Positions 1 to 8,700 of a stretch of 64,000 nt of DNA are shown piece after piece. The DNA lies in NCBI RefSeq assembly GCF_000427465.1, contig NZ_ATYB01000014.1, forward strand, positions 3,498,558-3,562,557, written 5' to 3'. Source of the DNA: Sinorhizobium arboris LMG 14919 (GTDB lineage: Bacteria; Pseudomonadota; Alphaproteobacteria; Rhizobiales; Rhizobiaceae). A program made the position numbers and the translations under genes. Each line of letters starts with the position of its first letter. Position 1 is the first letter of the stretch. A model generated the notes under the pieces. It did not search any database, was not told the DNA's origin, and saw nothing but the letters and a program-made list of their open reading frames with translations.

Positions 1-551
1 TCGAGCGCGCCCCATTGATCGAGAGTTATCGCGGCCAAGTGCGGCGGCAGGCTTCCTTCCAGATAGGCAAGGAAGCCGGACGCGCCGGCTTCGGCGGTTT
101 CCTGGCGCAGCGCGGCGCTCCAGCGCTCGCGCTCGCGGCGTGCCAGCATGTCGTTGCGCATGCTGTTGTCGACGTCGCGCAGCAGATGCTCCAGTCCGTC
201 GGGAGCAGGCGTGATCGCCAGAGAGGGGGCAACCTCCCGCATCAAGGCGACCGGATCATTGATTTGCTGCCGTGCCCCGGTGCCGTCGAGCACTTCGATC
301 TGTCCGCGGTTCCGTAAGGTTCCGGCGGGCGCGAAGCTGAGATCGGTGAAGTGCAGCACACGCTGCGACGCCCAGAGGGGGAACCAGGCTTGACGGCGGT
401 CGCTTGCCCACAGCAAGGCGTTCGGCTCGAGCAGGCGCTCGGCGAACAGGCAGCGCACCAGCCGGTTGATCGCGTTGAGCGATGCCTGCGTCAAAAGCGC
501 GAGGTCCTCGCTGTCGGCGGGACTGGTCACGGAAGGGGTCCTCTCGTCCAT
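1..551 (-). CDS. IucA/IucC-family NIS siderophore synthetase, N-terminal part (3' end beyond window)
   Basis: This is the fifth gene of the left-edge siderophore operon; only about 183 N-terminal residues are inside the window. NRPS-independent siderophore synthetases adenylate a carboxylate such as citrate and condense it with an amine. The reading frame starts at an ATG at 551 whose A is also the last base of the upstream stop (TGATG), so translation is coupled. The visible part is the variable N-terminal region (MDERTPSVTSPADSEDL start, then an Asn-Arg-Leu-Val-Arg-Cys-Leu segment and LEGSLPPHL near the edge). The diagnostic HP-x-K-x-R nucleotide-binding motif of the family would lie past base 1. 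The call rests on length of open frame, gene context (SbnA-like, decarboxylase and ParB-like genes) and resemblance in order to the y4x/y4y genes I remember from Sinorhizobium NGR234. It could be another type of ligase. Confidence 0.62.
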   Translation of the reverse strand, partial: MDERTPSVTSPADSEDLALLTQASLNAINRLVRCLFAERLLEPNALLWASDRRQAWFPLWASQRVLHFTDLSFAPAGTLRNRGQIEVLDGTGARQQINDPVALMREVAPSLAITPAPDGLEHLLRDVDNSMRNDMLARRERERWSAALRQETAEAGASGFLAYLEGSLPPHLAAITLDQWGAL

Positions 552-1690
552 CACGCGGCCTCCGGCCAGTCGGTCGGCACATAGTTCGGTGTGCCCGCGG
601 TCAATTGGCCGTGGTAGTGGAGCGCCCAGCGATATGTCCTGGCGATCGCCGGTACCGCCACGTCGAGCCGTTCTGCCATCGTGACAAGCAGAGCCTGTCC
701 GACAGCGATATCCTCATGGAAGGCTCGGCTTCCGCGATCGATGACGAGTCCCGGGCCATGTGGGTTGGGAACGAGGGGGGCACGAATGCCCGCATAGGCG
801 CGATTGGTGCGCAGAAGTGTGTACATGGTTCGGTCATCCTCGATCTGGCCGCCATAGGCCTCGATCAACTCCTGCTGAAGCGGCTTCACGGAACTGAGAT
901 CAATGCCGAGACGCGCCTCGCTCGCCCGGCGGATCGCCTGGTTTTCCGCATCGCAAGCTTCCAGGAGCTCGGCGCCTGCCTGCGGGCAGTCGCTCCACCA
1001 GCACAGGGGTTCATCAAACGGTTTCTTTTCCCAGGGTGCACCGGGGCCGACGAGTGCGTAGAGCACGGCCGGATGCATCAGCGCATTGCCGGGCGTCAGC
1101 GTGATTTCGAGATAGTCCCGCAACAGGGTGACGGGCGCGTCATAGAGGCGCCCCAACATCGCCACGAGCGCGGTGCCGCTCGCAGCGCTTTCGCGGCGAT
1201 GAAGGGCAACGAAGAGGTCTGCCTTGGCGCCCCCCATGCGCACGCGCTGGCCTGCAACCAGATCGAAGGCGATATGGGGCACGTCCTTCATGCCCCAGAT
1301 CACGACATTGTCACGCTCCGAGAGCGCCTTTGCCGCGAGCCAGTCGAAGCCGCAAAAACCGGGGATTGCTCCGACATAGACGCTCTTATCCGTCGGCAGA
1401 TGTGGAGCTATGCGGCGCAAGAGCTCGGATCTTGCCTGGGCGGGCTGCGTTATGACGACCATGTCGGCGTTGACAAGCGCCTGGCTTGGATCAGTTCCGA
1501 CATGATCGGGCCTGGCGCTCAAGATGCGGCCGTCTCGCGTCTCCGCTTGCCAGACATCGTCCCCACTTGCCCACCGCTCGGCGACCGCGGTGGAGGTAGT
1601 CAGGACCGAAACCTCGATGCCCGGGTTCCGCTTGAAGAGGACCGCATTCAAATGTCCCGTGCGGCCCGCGCCGCAAATCGTCACCTTCAT
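551..1690 (-). CDS. Octopine/nopaline dehydrogenase-family NAD(P) enzyme in siderophore operon
   Basis: About 379 residues. The N-terminus carries a Rossmann fold with GAGRTG at residues 8-13, and the middle has the helical opine-dehydrogenase domain with the family's Asn-x-x-x-His-Pro motif (GNALMHPAVL, near residue 200). Opine dehydrogenases interconvert an N-(carboxyalkyl) amino acid with an amino acid plus a 2-oxoacid using NAD(P)H. The product of SbnA-type enzymes, N-(2-amino-2-carboxyethyl)-glutamate, is itself opine-like. I therefore infer that this protein splits it oxidatively into 2,3-diaminopropionate and 2-oxoglutarate, the step done in Staphylococcus by SbnB, which belongs to a different family. 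The start at 1690 was chosen because it overlaps the upstream stop as ATGA; an upstream ATG at 1771 lies deep inside the previous gene. A true opine-synthesising role, giving an opine metallophore, is the main alternative. Confidence 0.75.
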   Translation of the reverse strand: MKVTICGAGRTGHLNAVLFKRNPGIEVSVLTTSTAVAERWASGDDVWQAETRDGRILSARPDHVGTDPSQALVNADMVVITQPAQARSELLRRIAPHLPTDKSVYVGAIPGFCGFDWLAAKALSERDNVVIWGMKDVPHIAFDLVAGQRVRMGGAKADLFVALHRRESAASGTALVAMLGRLYDAPVTLLRDYLEITLTPGNALMHPAVLYALVGPGAPWEKKPFDEPLCWWSDCPQAGAELLEACDAENQAIRRASEARLGIDLSSVKPLQQELIEAYGGQIEDDRTMYTLLRTNRAYAGIRAPLVPNPHGPGLVIDRGSRAFHEDIAVGQALLVTMAERLDVAVPAIARTYRWALHYHGQLTAGTPNYVPTDWPEAA

Positions 1691-2697
1691 GCTGCGCGCG
1701 CCTTTCCGACGAGCCAGCCATCCAACTGGGCGGCGATTGCCGGATCGAGCAGGCGGCGCTTCGCCATCCATTCGTCATCGAAAATCGTCCCCAGATATTT
1801 CTCGCCGCCATCGGCGACCGTGGTGACGACCATGCCGGTGAGCTTACCCGCAGCAATGAATTCCAGCGCCTTGTAGATGGCGCCGCCGGTCGAGCCGCCA
1901 ACGAGCAGCCCCTTGCGCCGGGCGATATAGCGTGCGGTCTCGAAGGCTTGCGTGTCGCTCACCTGCACACCTTCGTCGATGCAGCCATAGTCGAGCACCT
2001 TGCCGACTTCGTCGCCGGCGGGCGTGCCCGTTCCGGACTGGTAGTACGGGTATCCCGGCTTGCCGAAGACGATCGAGCCGGCCGGTTCCACGGCAATGGT
2101 GCGCACCGCCGGATTATGGCGCTTCAGACGCTGGGAGATTCCGGTCATCGAGCCGCCGGTCCCGACGCAGCCGACAAAGGCGTCGATGCCGTCGGGAAGT
2201 TGGGCAATCAGTTCGTCCACGAGGGCGGCATAGCCTTCCGGATTTGCCGGATTGTCTGACTGGTTCATGAACAGCGCGCCCGGAAGCTGGGCACCCAGCT
2301 GCGCGGCCAGGCGTTGGCGCTCGACGACGGCGACCTCGTCCTCGCGAAAGTCGCCTTCGACATAGCGGATCTCGGCGCCTAGCGCCCGCATCATGCGGAT
2401 CTTGTCGGGCGCTGCATGGTGGTCCACCACGGCAATGAAGCGCAGACCGAATTCCAGCGCTGCGAGCGCCAGCCCCGTGCCGGTATTTCCGGACGAGGAT
2501 TCAACGATCGTGCCGCCCGGAGCGAGGCGCCCATCCTGAAGCGCGGCAACCACCATGCTGCGCGCCATACGATCCTTCATCGAGCCGCCGGGATTGTTCT
2601 TCTCGATCTTCAGAACCAAGGTGGCATCGCGGCCAGGTACTTTGATCGACATGACCGGCGTCTGACCGATCAATTGCGTTACGGTCGTGTGCAGCAT
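1687..2697 (-). CDS. SbnA-like PLP-dependent synthase (cysteine synthase fold)
   Basis: 336 residues with fold type II PLP enzyme features. The PLP lysine sits in NNPGGSMKDR near residue 40, followed by the substrate loop SSSGNTGTGL near residue 68 and the phosphate-binding GCVGTGGS near residue 177. In Staphylococcus, SbnA joins O-phospho-L-serine and L-glutamate to make N-(2-amino-2-carboxyethyl)-L-glutamate. The GGSMKDR form of the lysine motif and the neighbours favour this over cysteine synthesis. The gene starts directly after the TAG stop of the decarboxylase gene (no gap) and its own stop overlaps the next start by four bases, so the three proteins are translationally coupled. A stand-alone cysteine synthase (the usual database label) is the alternative, but nothing for sulfur metabolism lies nearby. 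Confidence 0.82.
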   Translation of the reverse strand: MLHTTVTQLIGQTPVMSIKVPGRDATLVLKIEKNNPGGSMKDRMARSMVVAALQDGRLAPGGTIVESSSGNTGTGLALAALEFGLRFIAVVDHHAAPDKIRMMRALGAEIRYVEGDFREDEVAVVERQRLAAQLGAQLPGALFMNQSDNPANPEGYAALVDELIAQLPDGIDAFVGCVGTGGSMTGISQRLKRHNPAVRTIAVEPAGSIVFGKPGYPYYQSGTGTPAGDEVGKVLDYGCIDEGVQVSDTQAFETARYIARRKGLLVGGSTGGAIYKALEFIAAGKLTGMVVTTVADGGEKYLGTIFDDEWMAKRRLLDPAIAAQLDGWLVGKARAA

Positions 2698-4074
2698 CTA
2701 AATGCCTCCAATTGTGTCGGGAAAGAGAATTGGATGTCCTTCCGCGTCCTTGAGGACGCAGAGGCGAGCGGGCATGGGGTGGCGATGGAATTCGTTTTCG
2801 AGGAGATCCATCTGGTAACCGGCGGTGTTGGCGTGGATCAGAAGGTCACCGGCATGCGGTGCGATCGGGAAGTTCAGCCATCTGTTGCTGAGAACGTCCT
2901 CGTCCAGGCAGCTGTGGCCGGCCAGATAGGCGCGGACCGGCGGCGATTGAACGGCCGGCCTCGTGCCCGGCACGAGAATCGGATCAACCAGGAATTCAGA
3001 GGCGAACCAGGTTTCGCAGGCGCTGAAGCTGCTGCCCTCGACAAAGATGACGTGCGAATCCGAGCCGAGCGCCTTTACCCGTGATATGCGGAAGACGGTA
3101 ATCGCCGCCTGGTCTGCCAGGGCGCGGCCCGGCTCCATCGCCAGCATGAGCTCCTCACGCGCGAGATAGCCGGCAACGCTGCGCCCCTGGCTCATCTGCG
3201 CCTGCAGGAGCTGGCGCAGCCAATCGGCCGCTGAGAGAGCGCCGCCATAGGGATAGAAGGAGTCCGGTATTTTCCCAGTCCGGTAATCTTCGGGCGCCTG
3301 GGCCGCGAGATGCGCCCGGTATTTGACCTGATCGACATATTGGATGGGGAGACCGCCACCAATATCGATCATACGCGGAGAAAATCCCATCCGCCGGGCC
3401 TCCGTAACAAGGTCGGCGGCCTCGCATAGCGCTGCGAAACGGGTCTCCCATCGATAGCCGCTGAGGTGGAAATGCAGCCCGTCGAAGCGCAATCTACCTT
3501 CGCGGGCAAGCCGAGTAAGGCAATGAACGACCGCGTCGGCCGGCATGCCGAAGCGGCTCTTACTCTGGTCTCTCGGCCGCAAGCGCAGGAGGATCGGCTG
3601 TGGACCAGCATCTGCCGGCAGAGCGTGGATGAGATCCTCCAGCTCCTCCGGCGAGTCCACCGATATCAGCGCGTTGCAAGAGATCAGCTCTTTATGAAAA
3701 GCGCCCGTCTTCGCCGGTCCCGTCGCCACCAGCCGGGCACCGTCGGCCCCAAGCCGCCTTGCGTCGCGAAGCTCGTAAAGGCTGGAGACGTCGAGCCCGG
3801 CGCCTGCGCTGAGCGCTGCGTGCATAAGCCCCGGCGATTTGTTGACTTTCGCCCCGTAGTAGATCGCGTGCTCGACGCGATGCTCGATCAGCAAGTTTCT
3901 CAACGCGGCAAGATTCTCCTGCAACGCGTCCGGCCAGACGAGATTGAGTGGCGAGCCGTGGCAGGCGACCCAGTCGAGAAGAAGGGGCGTGTGTCGGGTG
4001 AGAAGGTCCGCTGTCGCGGACCGCAAAGTCGGTGGCAGGTCGGAGCCGATCTTGTGGCAATGCAGCGTCATCAT
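2698..4074 (-). CDS. PLP group III (ornithine/DAP-type) decarboxylase, SbnH/Y4yA-like
   Basis: 458 residues, alanine racemase-like barrel plus C-terminal beta domain. Visible marks are the PLP lysine in YYGAKVNKS (near residue 75), HFHLSGY, the glycine loop [16 protein letters not shown], and the catalytic cysteine motif SCLDEDVL near the C-terminus. Members act as diaminopimelate, ornithine or, in staphyloferrin B synthesis (SbnH), citryl-diaminopropionate decarboxylases. In this operon I infer removal of the diaminopropionate carboxylate to give a diaminoethane unit. No lysA-type partner is adjacent. Two ATGs are in tandem at 4074 and 4071; the first overlaps the upstream TGA as ATGA, and a GGGAG lies just upstream, so either may be used. 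Confidence 0.8.
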   Translation of the reverse strand: MMTLHCHKIGSDLPPTLRSATADLLTRHTPLLLDWVACHGSPLNLVWPDALQENLAALRNLLIEHRVEHAIYYGAKVNKSPGLMHAALSAGAGLDVSSLYELRDARRLGADGARLVATGPAKTGAFHKELISCNALISVDSPEELEDLIHALPADAGPQPILLRLRPRDQSKSRFGMPADAVVHCLTRLAREGRLRFDGLHFHLSGYRWETRFAALCEAADLVTEARRMGFSPRMIDIGGGLPIQYVDQVKYRAHLAAQAPEDYRTGKIPDSFYPYGGALSAADWLRQLLQAQMSQGRSVAGYLAREELMLAMEPGRALADQAAITVFRISRVKALGSDSHVIFVEGSSFSACETWFASEFLVDPILVPGTRPAVQSPPVRAYLAGHSCLDEDVLSNRWLNFPIAPHAGDLLIHANTAGYQMDLLENEFHRHPMPARLCVLKDAEGHPILFPDTIGGI

Positions 4075-4499
4075 AGGGCTCCCGCGGAACGGGCCGGCGT
4101 CATGTCCGTCGAAGAGGGACTGCTCAAAAGGTCAAGTGGCACATCGCATGTCGGCAGGCCGTCTGCGAAAATGTGCCGGGTCGTCTTGCAGGGAAACTTG
4201 CGGCCGCTGCGGGCCATCGCGAAGATTTCCGAGGGCGTGACGCTCTCGCCCGGGCGCCAACTTTCCAGGCGCACCGAATCGTAGTCGAGAAGGACGACGG
4301 GCACCATCACGAGACGGAGGCGGTGCGCAACCGTCAGTCGGTGATGACCGTCCATTACGAAAAGGGCATCCTTCTCGACTGCTATTGGCCTCGTCCATGA
4401 CGTCGCTTGCAGAATCAGGGCCTGCAATGCATCGACCCTGTCGGGGCTCACCTCTTCCGTCGGGATCAACCGTTCTGGTGAGAGAAGGCAATACTCCAT
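4071..4499 (-). CDS. ParB/SbnI-like protein, putative free-serine kinase
   Basis: 142 residues with the compact ParB/sulfiredoxin-like fold core: an N-terminal [12 protein letters not shown] segment, [17 protein letters not shown] with the diagnostic Asp-Gly-His-His-Arg loop, then VPVVLLDYD. In archaeal SerK and staphylococcal SbnI this fold phosphorylates free L-serine to O-phosphoserine, the co-substrate of SbnA. Being first in an operon with an SbnA-like gene fits that role. It is shorter than SbnI (about 250 residues), lacking a C-terminal extension, so haem-responsive regulation described for SbnI may be absent. The catalytic glutamate is probably one of Glu15/Glu16 in PTEEV, which is an inference. 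Transcription starts from the promoter and iron box just upstream. A ParB-like DNA-binding role is the alternative. Confidence 0.68.
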   Translation of the reverse strand: MEYCLLSPERLIPTEEVSPDRVDALQALILQATSWTRPIAVEKDALFVMDGHHRLTVAHRLRLVMVPVVLLDYDSVRLESWRPGESVTPSEIFAMARSGRKFPCKTTRHIFADGLPTCDVPLDLLSSPSSTDMTPARSAGAL

Positions 4500-4536
4500 G
4501 CCCGGCCTCGCGCTCGTTCTTTTGCATTGGGAATAT

Positions 4537-4559
4537 ATCTTGAGTCAATCACTCAAGAT
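4537..4559 (-). promoter_or_regulatory. Iron-responsive operator, RirA-type TGA-N9-TCA palindrome
   Basis: Perfect 9-bp inverted repeat ATCTTGAGT / ACTCAAGAT with a 5-base centre (arms 4537-4545 and 4551-4559). Its core TGAGTCAATCACTCA (4541-4555) fits the TGA-N9-TCA iron-responsive operator consensus of rhizobial RirA exactly. It sits immediately downstream of the -10 box, overlapping the predicted transcription start, where a bound repressor would block initiation. This predicts induction of the operon under iron limitation. Confidence 0.72.
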
Positions 4560-4561
4560 TA

Positions 4562-4590
4562 GATATAGCCACCTGTGATCGTGCCGTCAA
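4562..4590 (-). promoter_or_regulatory. Sigma70-type promoter of the siderophore operon
   Basis: Read on the minus strand: -35 TTGACG (4585-4590), a 17-base spacer, and -10 TATATC (4562-4567). The predicted start point near 4555 falls inside the palindromic iron box. The spacing and hexamers are close to consensus for a housekeeping sigma factor. The leader to the first ATG is about 55 bases and holds a GCGAGG Shine-Dalgarno-like stretch. Confidence 0.7.
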
Positions 4591-4599
4591 GGGCGTCTT

Positions 4600-5015
4600 C
4601 AACGGTCGATTGCTTGGCGTGTCGGGAGCGCGCGACGGTGACAGCCGTCCCGCGCTTCGAAGGAAAGCTTTGGGTCGGATTGAAATGGCACGAAAAGCTT
4701 ACGTTAGTTCAGACAAGAACAGCGTCGTAGAAGGATTTGCCGGGTCCGCGGCAGCTAAGATCGCGACGCCTTAATATTCTCGATGGACCCACTCGGCCCG
4801 TTCCATTCAAGGGAACCACTCCGAACGCCGCTCTGTACGAAGCAGAAAAATACCGGCACAAGGCCTGACCACGAGTGGAGGCGCCGCGACGGGAAGGCGG
4901 GCGCGAGTGGAGGGGCGGCGGCCCTCGCACCGGTCCCGATGCGGGACTGGATCGAACGAATGCTTCGAGGGCGGTCAATCCGCGCCGAATGGCCGCCGGC
5001 CGGTGCGCCCGGTGT
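4600..5015. other. Non-coding stretch between siderophore operon and TetR gene
   Basis: No convincing gene is seen in this roughly 400-base stretch. It contains a 29-codon plus-strand frame at 4685-4774 without a good ribosome site, and a short minus-strand patch resembling the end of an AraC-family protein (listed separately). The sequence is a plausible junction between the accessory siderophore operon and the conserved efflux locus. Confidence 0.5.
4811..4864 (-). pseudogene. Possible remnant of an AraC-family regulator (C-terminal helix only)
   Basis: On the minus strand these 18 codons read ALCRYFSASYRAAFGVVP, which matches the second helix-turn-helix of AraC-family proteins (typical form S-x-FSRAYRxxFGVSP). 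The frame upstream and downstream shows no further similarity and there is no full domain, so if real it is a decayed scrap. The resemblance is short and could be chance. Confidence 0.28.
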
Positions 5016-5660
5016 TCAGGCGGGCGTCTTCTTCTCGGCGCAGCAAGCCGGCACCCGCCGGAAGCCCGCAAAGAGGCGCTGCAGCGCTTCGCGCCCTTCG
5101 GCCACAAGGTCGAAGCGGCGGCCGAAGAGCAGCCATTCGGTGCAAAGCCCCATCATCATCCAGCGCAGGGCTCGCGCCGCAGACGGCGGCGCCCAATGCT
5201 CCTGCAGCTGACCTCTGTCGAGTGCGCGGGCGAAGGCAAGTTCGAGCAGCGCATCATGGCGCTCCTCGATCTCGCGCTGGCGGACGAGAACGGCGGACAT
5301 GTCGTTGTCGTAGTCGCAGCGCAGCATGATGGCGAGAATGCGTTGCCGCTGCTCGTCCGCGGCCAGCGTCGCCAGCCAGTCGCTGGTCGCGCTCTCGACG
5401 ATGGCGAGCGTGTCAGCGGCTTCCGTTTCGATCTCGCGCGCGATCATGTCTTCGTGGGGTAGCGGGACGGCCTCGTAGAGAGCCAGGAAAAGATCCGTCT
5501 TGTTGGCGAAGTGCCAGTAGATGGCGCCGCGCGTGACGCCCGCCTCCTTCGCTACTTCCTCGAGCGTCGTGTTGGGGACGCCCTTTTTGTAGAACATACG
5601 TTCGGCGGCGGACAGGATGTTCTGTCTTGTGGCCTCGGCGTCGGCCTTGGTTCGGCGCAT
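5016..5660 (-). CDS. TetR/AcrR-family repressor of the RND pump
   Basis: 214 residues. The N-terminal helix-turn-helix is clear (TTLEEVAKEAGVTRGAIYWHFANK, residues 31-54; the GVTRGAIYWHF recognition helix is typical of AcrR/TtgR repressors). The helical ligand-binding domain follows. It lies 58 bases downstream of smeB on the same strand and so is probably the last gene of the pump operon, giving autoregulated feedback through the operator in front of smeA. A short basic/Cys tail (RRVPACCAEKK) ends the protein. The homologous gene in S. meliloti is, as I recall, the SmeAB regulator; the drug inducers cannot be read from sequence. Confidence 0.88.
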   Translation of the reverse strand: MRRTKADAEATRQNILSAAERMFYKKGVPNTTLEEVAKEAGVTRGAIYWHFANKTDLFLALYEAVPLPHEDMIAREIETEAADTLAIVESATSDWLATLAADEQRQRILAIMLRCDYDNDMSAVLVRQREIEERHDALLELAFARALDRGQLQEHWAPPSAARALRWMMMGLCTEWLLFGRRFDLVAEGREALQRLFAGFRRVPACCAEKKTPA

Positions 5661-5718
5661 CTATTCCAGTTCTCCTTAAGCGACGGCCCGCCTGGTTTCG
5701 GGGCGGGCCGTCGTCGAT

Positions 5719-8700
5719 TCATTCGGCGGGGCTGACGGATTCGGATGCGGGCTTGGCCGCCTCGGGCGCTGCCCTTCCGCGTTCGAAGATCTTCATGACG
5801 AACACGAAGAAGACCGGGACGAAGAAGATCGCCAGCACCGTCGCCGAGATCATGCCACCCATGACGCCGGTGCCGATGGCGCGCTGGCTGCCGGAGCTTG
5901 CGCCGGTCGCGACCGCCAGCGGCAGAACGCCGAGCGTGAAGGCGAGCGAGGTCATCAGGATCGGCCGGAATCGCAGATGCGCGGCCTCCAGCGTCGCGTC
6001 GATGAGCGATTTGCCCTGTTCGCGGAGTTCCTTGGCGAACTCGATGATCAGGATCGCGTTCTTCGCCGAAAGCCCGATGATCGCGATCAGGCCGACCTTG
6101 AAGTAGACGTCGTTCGGCATATCGCGCATCGTCACCGCGAGCACGGCGCCGATGACGCCGAGCGGCACGACCATGATGACCGAGACCGGAATGGACCAGC
6201 TCTCATAGAGCGCGGCGAGGCACAGGAAGACGAGCAGGCAGGAGAGCGCAATGAGGAGCGGCGCCTGCGAACCCGATTGGATCTCCTGCAGCGACTGGCC
6301 CGTCCACTCGTAGCCGAAGCCCGCCGGAAGCTGGGCCACCAGACGCTCCATCTCGGCGATGGCATCGCCCGAGGAGTAGCCCGGGGCTGCTTCGCCGCTG
6401 ATGCGCACGGCCGGATAGCCGTTGTAGCCCACCGTCTGCGTCGGCGCCTTCACCCATTCCACGTCTGCAAAGGCGGAGAGCGGAACCATGCCGCCGTTGG
6501 TGTTGCGAACGTTCAGGTTCAGGAGGTCCGCGGTCTGCATGCGCTTGGTCTCGTCCGCCTGCACCGTCACGCGCTGCATGCGGCCGGCATTCGGGAAGTC
6601 GTTGACGTAGGACGAACCGAGATTGGTCGAGATGGTCGAGTTGATGTCGGCAAAGGTCACGCCGAAGGTATTCGCCTTCTCGCGGTCGATATTGACACTC
6701 ACTTGCGCCGCATCGGGCATGCCCTCGAAGCGAACCCCGGTCAGGACCTCGCTCTGGGAGGCGAGACCGAGAAGCTGATCGCGCGCTTGCGCGAGTGCCG
6801 CTTCGCCGAGACCCGCACGGTCCTGGAGGCGGAACGAGAATCCGCCCGTCGTTCCGAGGCCCTGGATCGCCGGAGGCGACAGCGCGAAGCTGATCGCGTC
6901 CTTGATCTGGCTCATGGCCATCGTCGCGCGGCCGGCGATCGATTGCGCGGCGTTGTCGGCGTCGCGCTCGCTCCAGTCTTTGAGCGTCACGAATGCGAGG
7001 CCGGCGTTCTGCCCGCTGCCGAAGAAGGAGAAGCCGTTGATCGCCACGATCGTGTCGACTGCGGGTTCCTGGCCAAAAATCTTCTCGGTCTGCTCGATCA
7101 CCTCCGTGGTGCGGTTTGCAGTGGCTTCCGAGGGCAATTGCATCATGACGATGACATAGCCCTGGTCCTCGTCCGGGAGGAAGGAAGAAGGCAGCCTGAG
7201 GAAAGCCCAGCCCATTGCGGCGAGCAGGGCGAGATAGATGATCATGAAGCGGCCGGTGCGCCTGACGACGCCTCCGACAACACGCGTGTAGCCGTGCGAC
7301 GTTCGGTCGAAACCGCGGTTGAACCAACCGAAAAAGCCGCGCTTGGCGTGATGGTGACCCTTCGGAACCTGCTTGAGGAAGCTCGCGCAGAGTGCCGGCG
7401 TCAGCGACAGGGCAAGCAGCGCCGAGAACAGAATCGAGACGACCATGGTCAGGCTGAACTGACGGTAGATCACGCCCACTGCGCCCGGGAAGAAGGCCAT
7501 CGGGATGAACACCGAAGCCAGCACCAGCGTGATGCCGATCACCGCACCGGTGATCTGCTTCATCGCCTTGCGGGTGGCATCCTTCGGCGTTAGCCCCTCT
7601 TCCGACATGATGCGCTCGACGTTCTCGACGACGATGATCGCATCGTCGACGAGGATACCGATCGCCAGCACCATGCCGAACATCGTGAGCACGTTGATCG
7701 AGAAGCCCATCGCCAGCATGACCGCGCAGGTGCCGAGCAGGGCAACCGGCACGACGATGGTGGGAATGAGAGTATAGCGGACGTTCTGCAGGAAGAGGAA
7801 CATCACCAGGAAGACGAGGCCGACGGCCTCGACGAGGGTGTGCAGAACCTTCTCGATCGACACCGCGACGAAGGGCGAGGTGTCATAAGGGATCGAGTAT
7901 TCGAGCCCCTCCGGGAAGAACGCCGCGAGCTCGTCCATGCGCGCCTTGATCGCGGCCGAGGTCGACATCGCATTGCCGCTCGGGGAGAGCTGCACGGCGA
8001 TGGCCGCCGAGGGGCTGCCGTTAAGGCGGGTGGAGAAGGTGTAGCTTTCGCCGCCGATCTCGAGGCGCGCGACGTCGCGCAGCCGGACGGCCGAACCGTC
8101 GGCATTTGCTCTGAGCACGATGGCGCCGAATTCCTCGGGGCTAGAGAGCTGGCCCTTGATCACGACCGGGGCGGTGACCTGCTGCGTGATCGGGTTCGGC
8201 TGGGCGCCGATCGAGCCCGAGGCGACCTGGGCGTTCTGAGCCTGGATCGCCGCCGTGACGTCGGCCGCAGTCAGGTTGAGGCCGAGCATCTTGTCGGGAT
8301 CCAGCCAGACACGCATCGAGCGCTCGGTCGCGAAGAGCTGGGCGCGTCCGACGCCGGGCACGCGCTGGATTTCGCTGAGCACGTTGCGGCTGAGATAATC
8401 CCCAAGCCCGATCGCGTCCATCGAGCCATCGGTCGAGGTCAGCGAGATGATCAGCAGGAAGCCGGCGCCGGCCTCGTCTACCTGTACGCCTTGCTGCCTG
8501 ACGGGATCCGGCAGGCGCGGCTCGACGCGCTGCACCCGGTTCTGGATGTCCACCGAAGCCTGGCTCGGATCTGTGCCCGGCTGGAAGGTGGCGTCGATCG
8601 AGACCGAGCCGGAGGAGCTGGTCGACGATTCGAAGTAAAGCAGCCCCTCGACACCGTTCAGCTCATCCTCGATCAGCCGCGTCACGCTCTGATAGGTATC

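Noticed and set aside
1687..2697. Annotation as a housekeeping cysteine synthase
   Set aside because: The GGSMKDR lysine motif, coupling to an SbnI-like and an IucA/IucC-like gene, and the iron box point to diaminopropionate synthesis instead; kept as an alternative only.
4685..4774. 29-codon plus-strand ORF before the TetR gene
   Set aside because: No ribosome site, no similarity that I recognise, and too short to support; reported only as part of the non-coding junction.
5977..7593. 538-codon plus-strand frame inside smeB
   Set aside because: Lies wholly antisense to the conserved RND pump gene; composition is His/Arg/Asp-rich with no recognisable domain.
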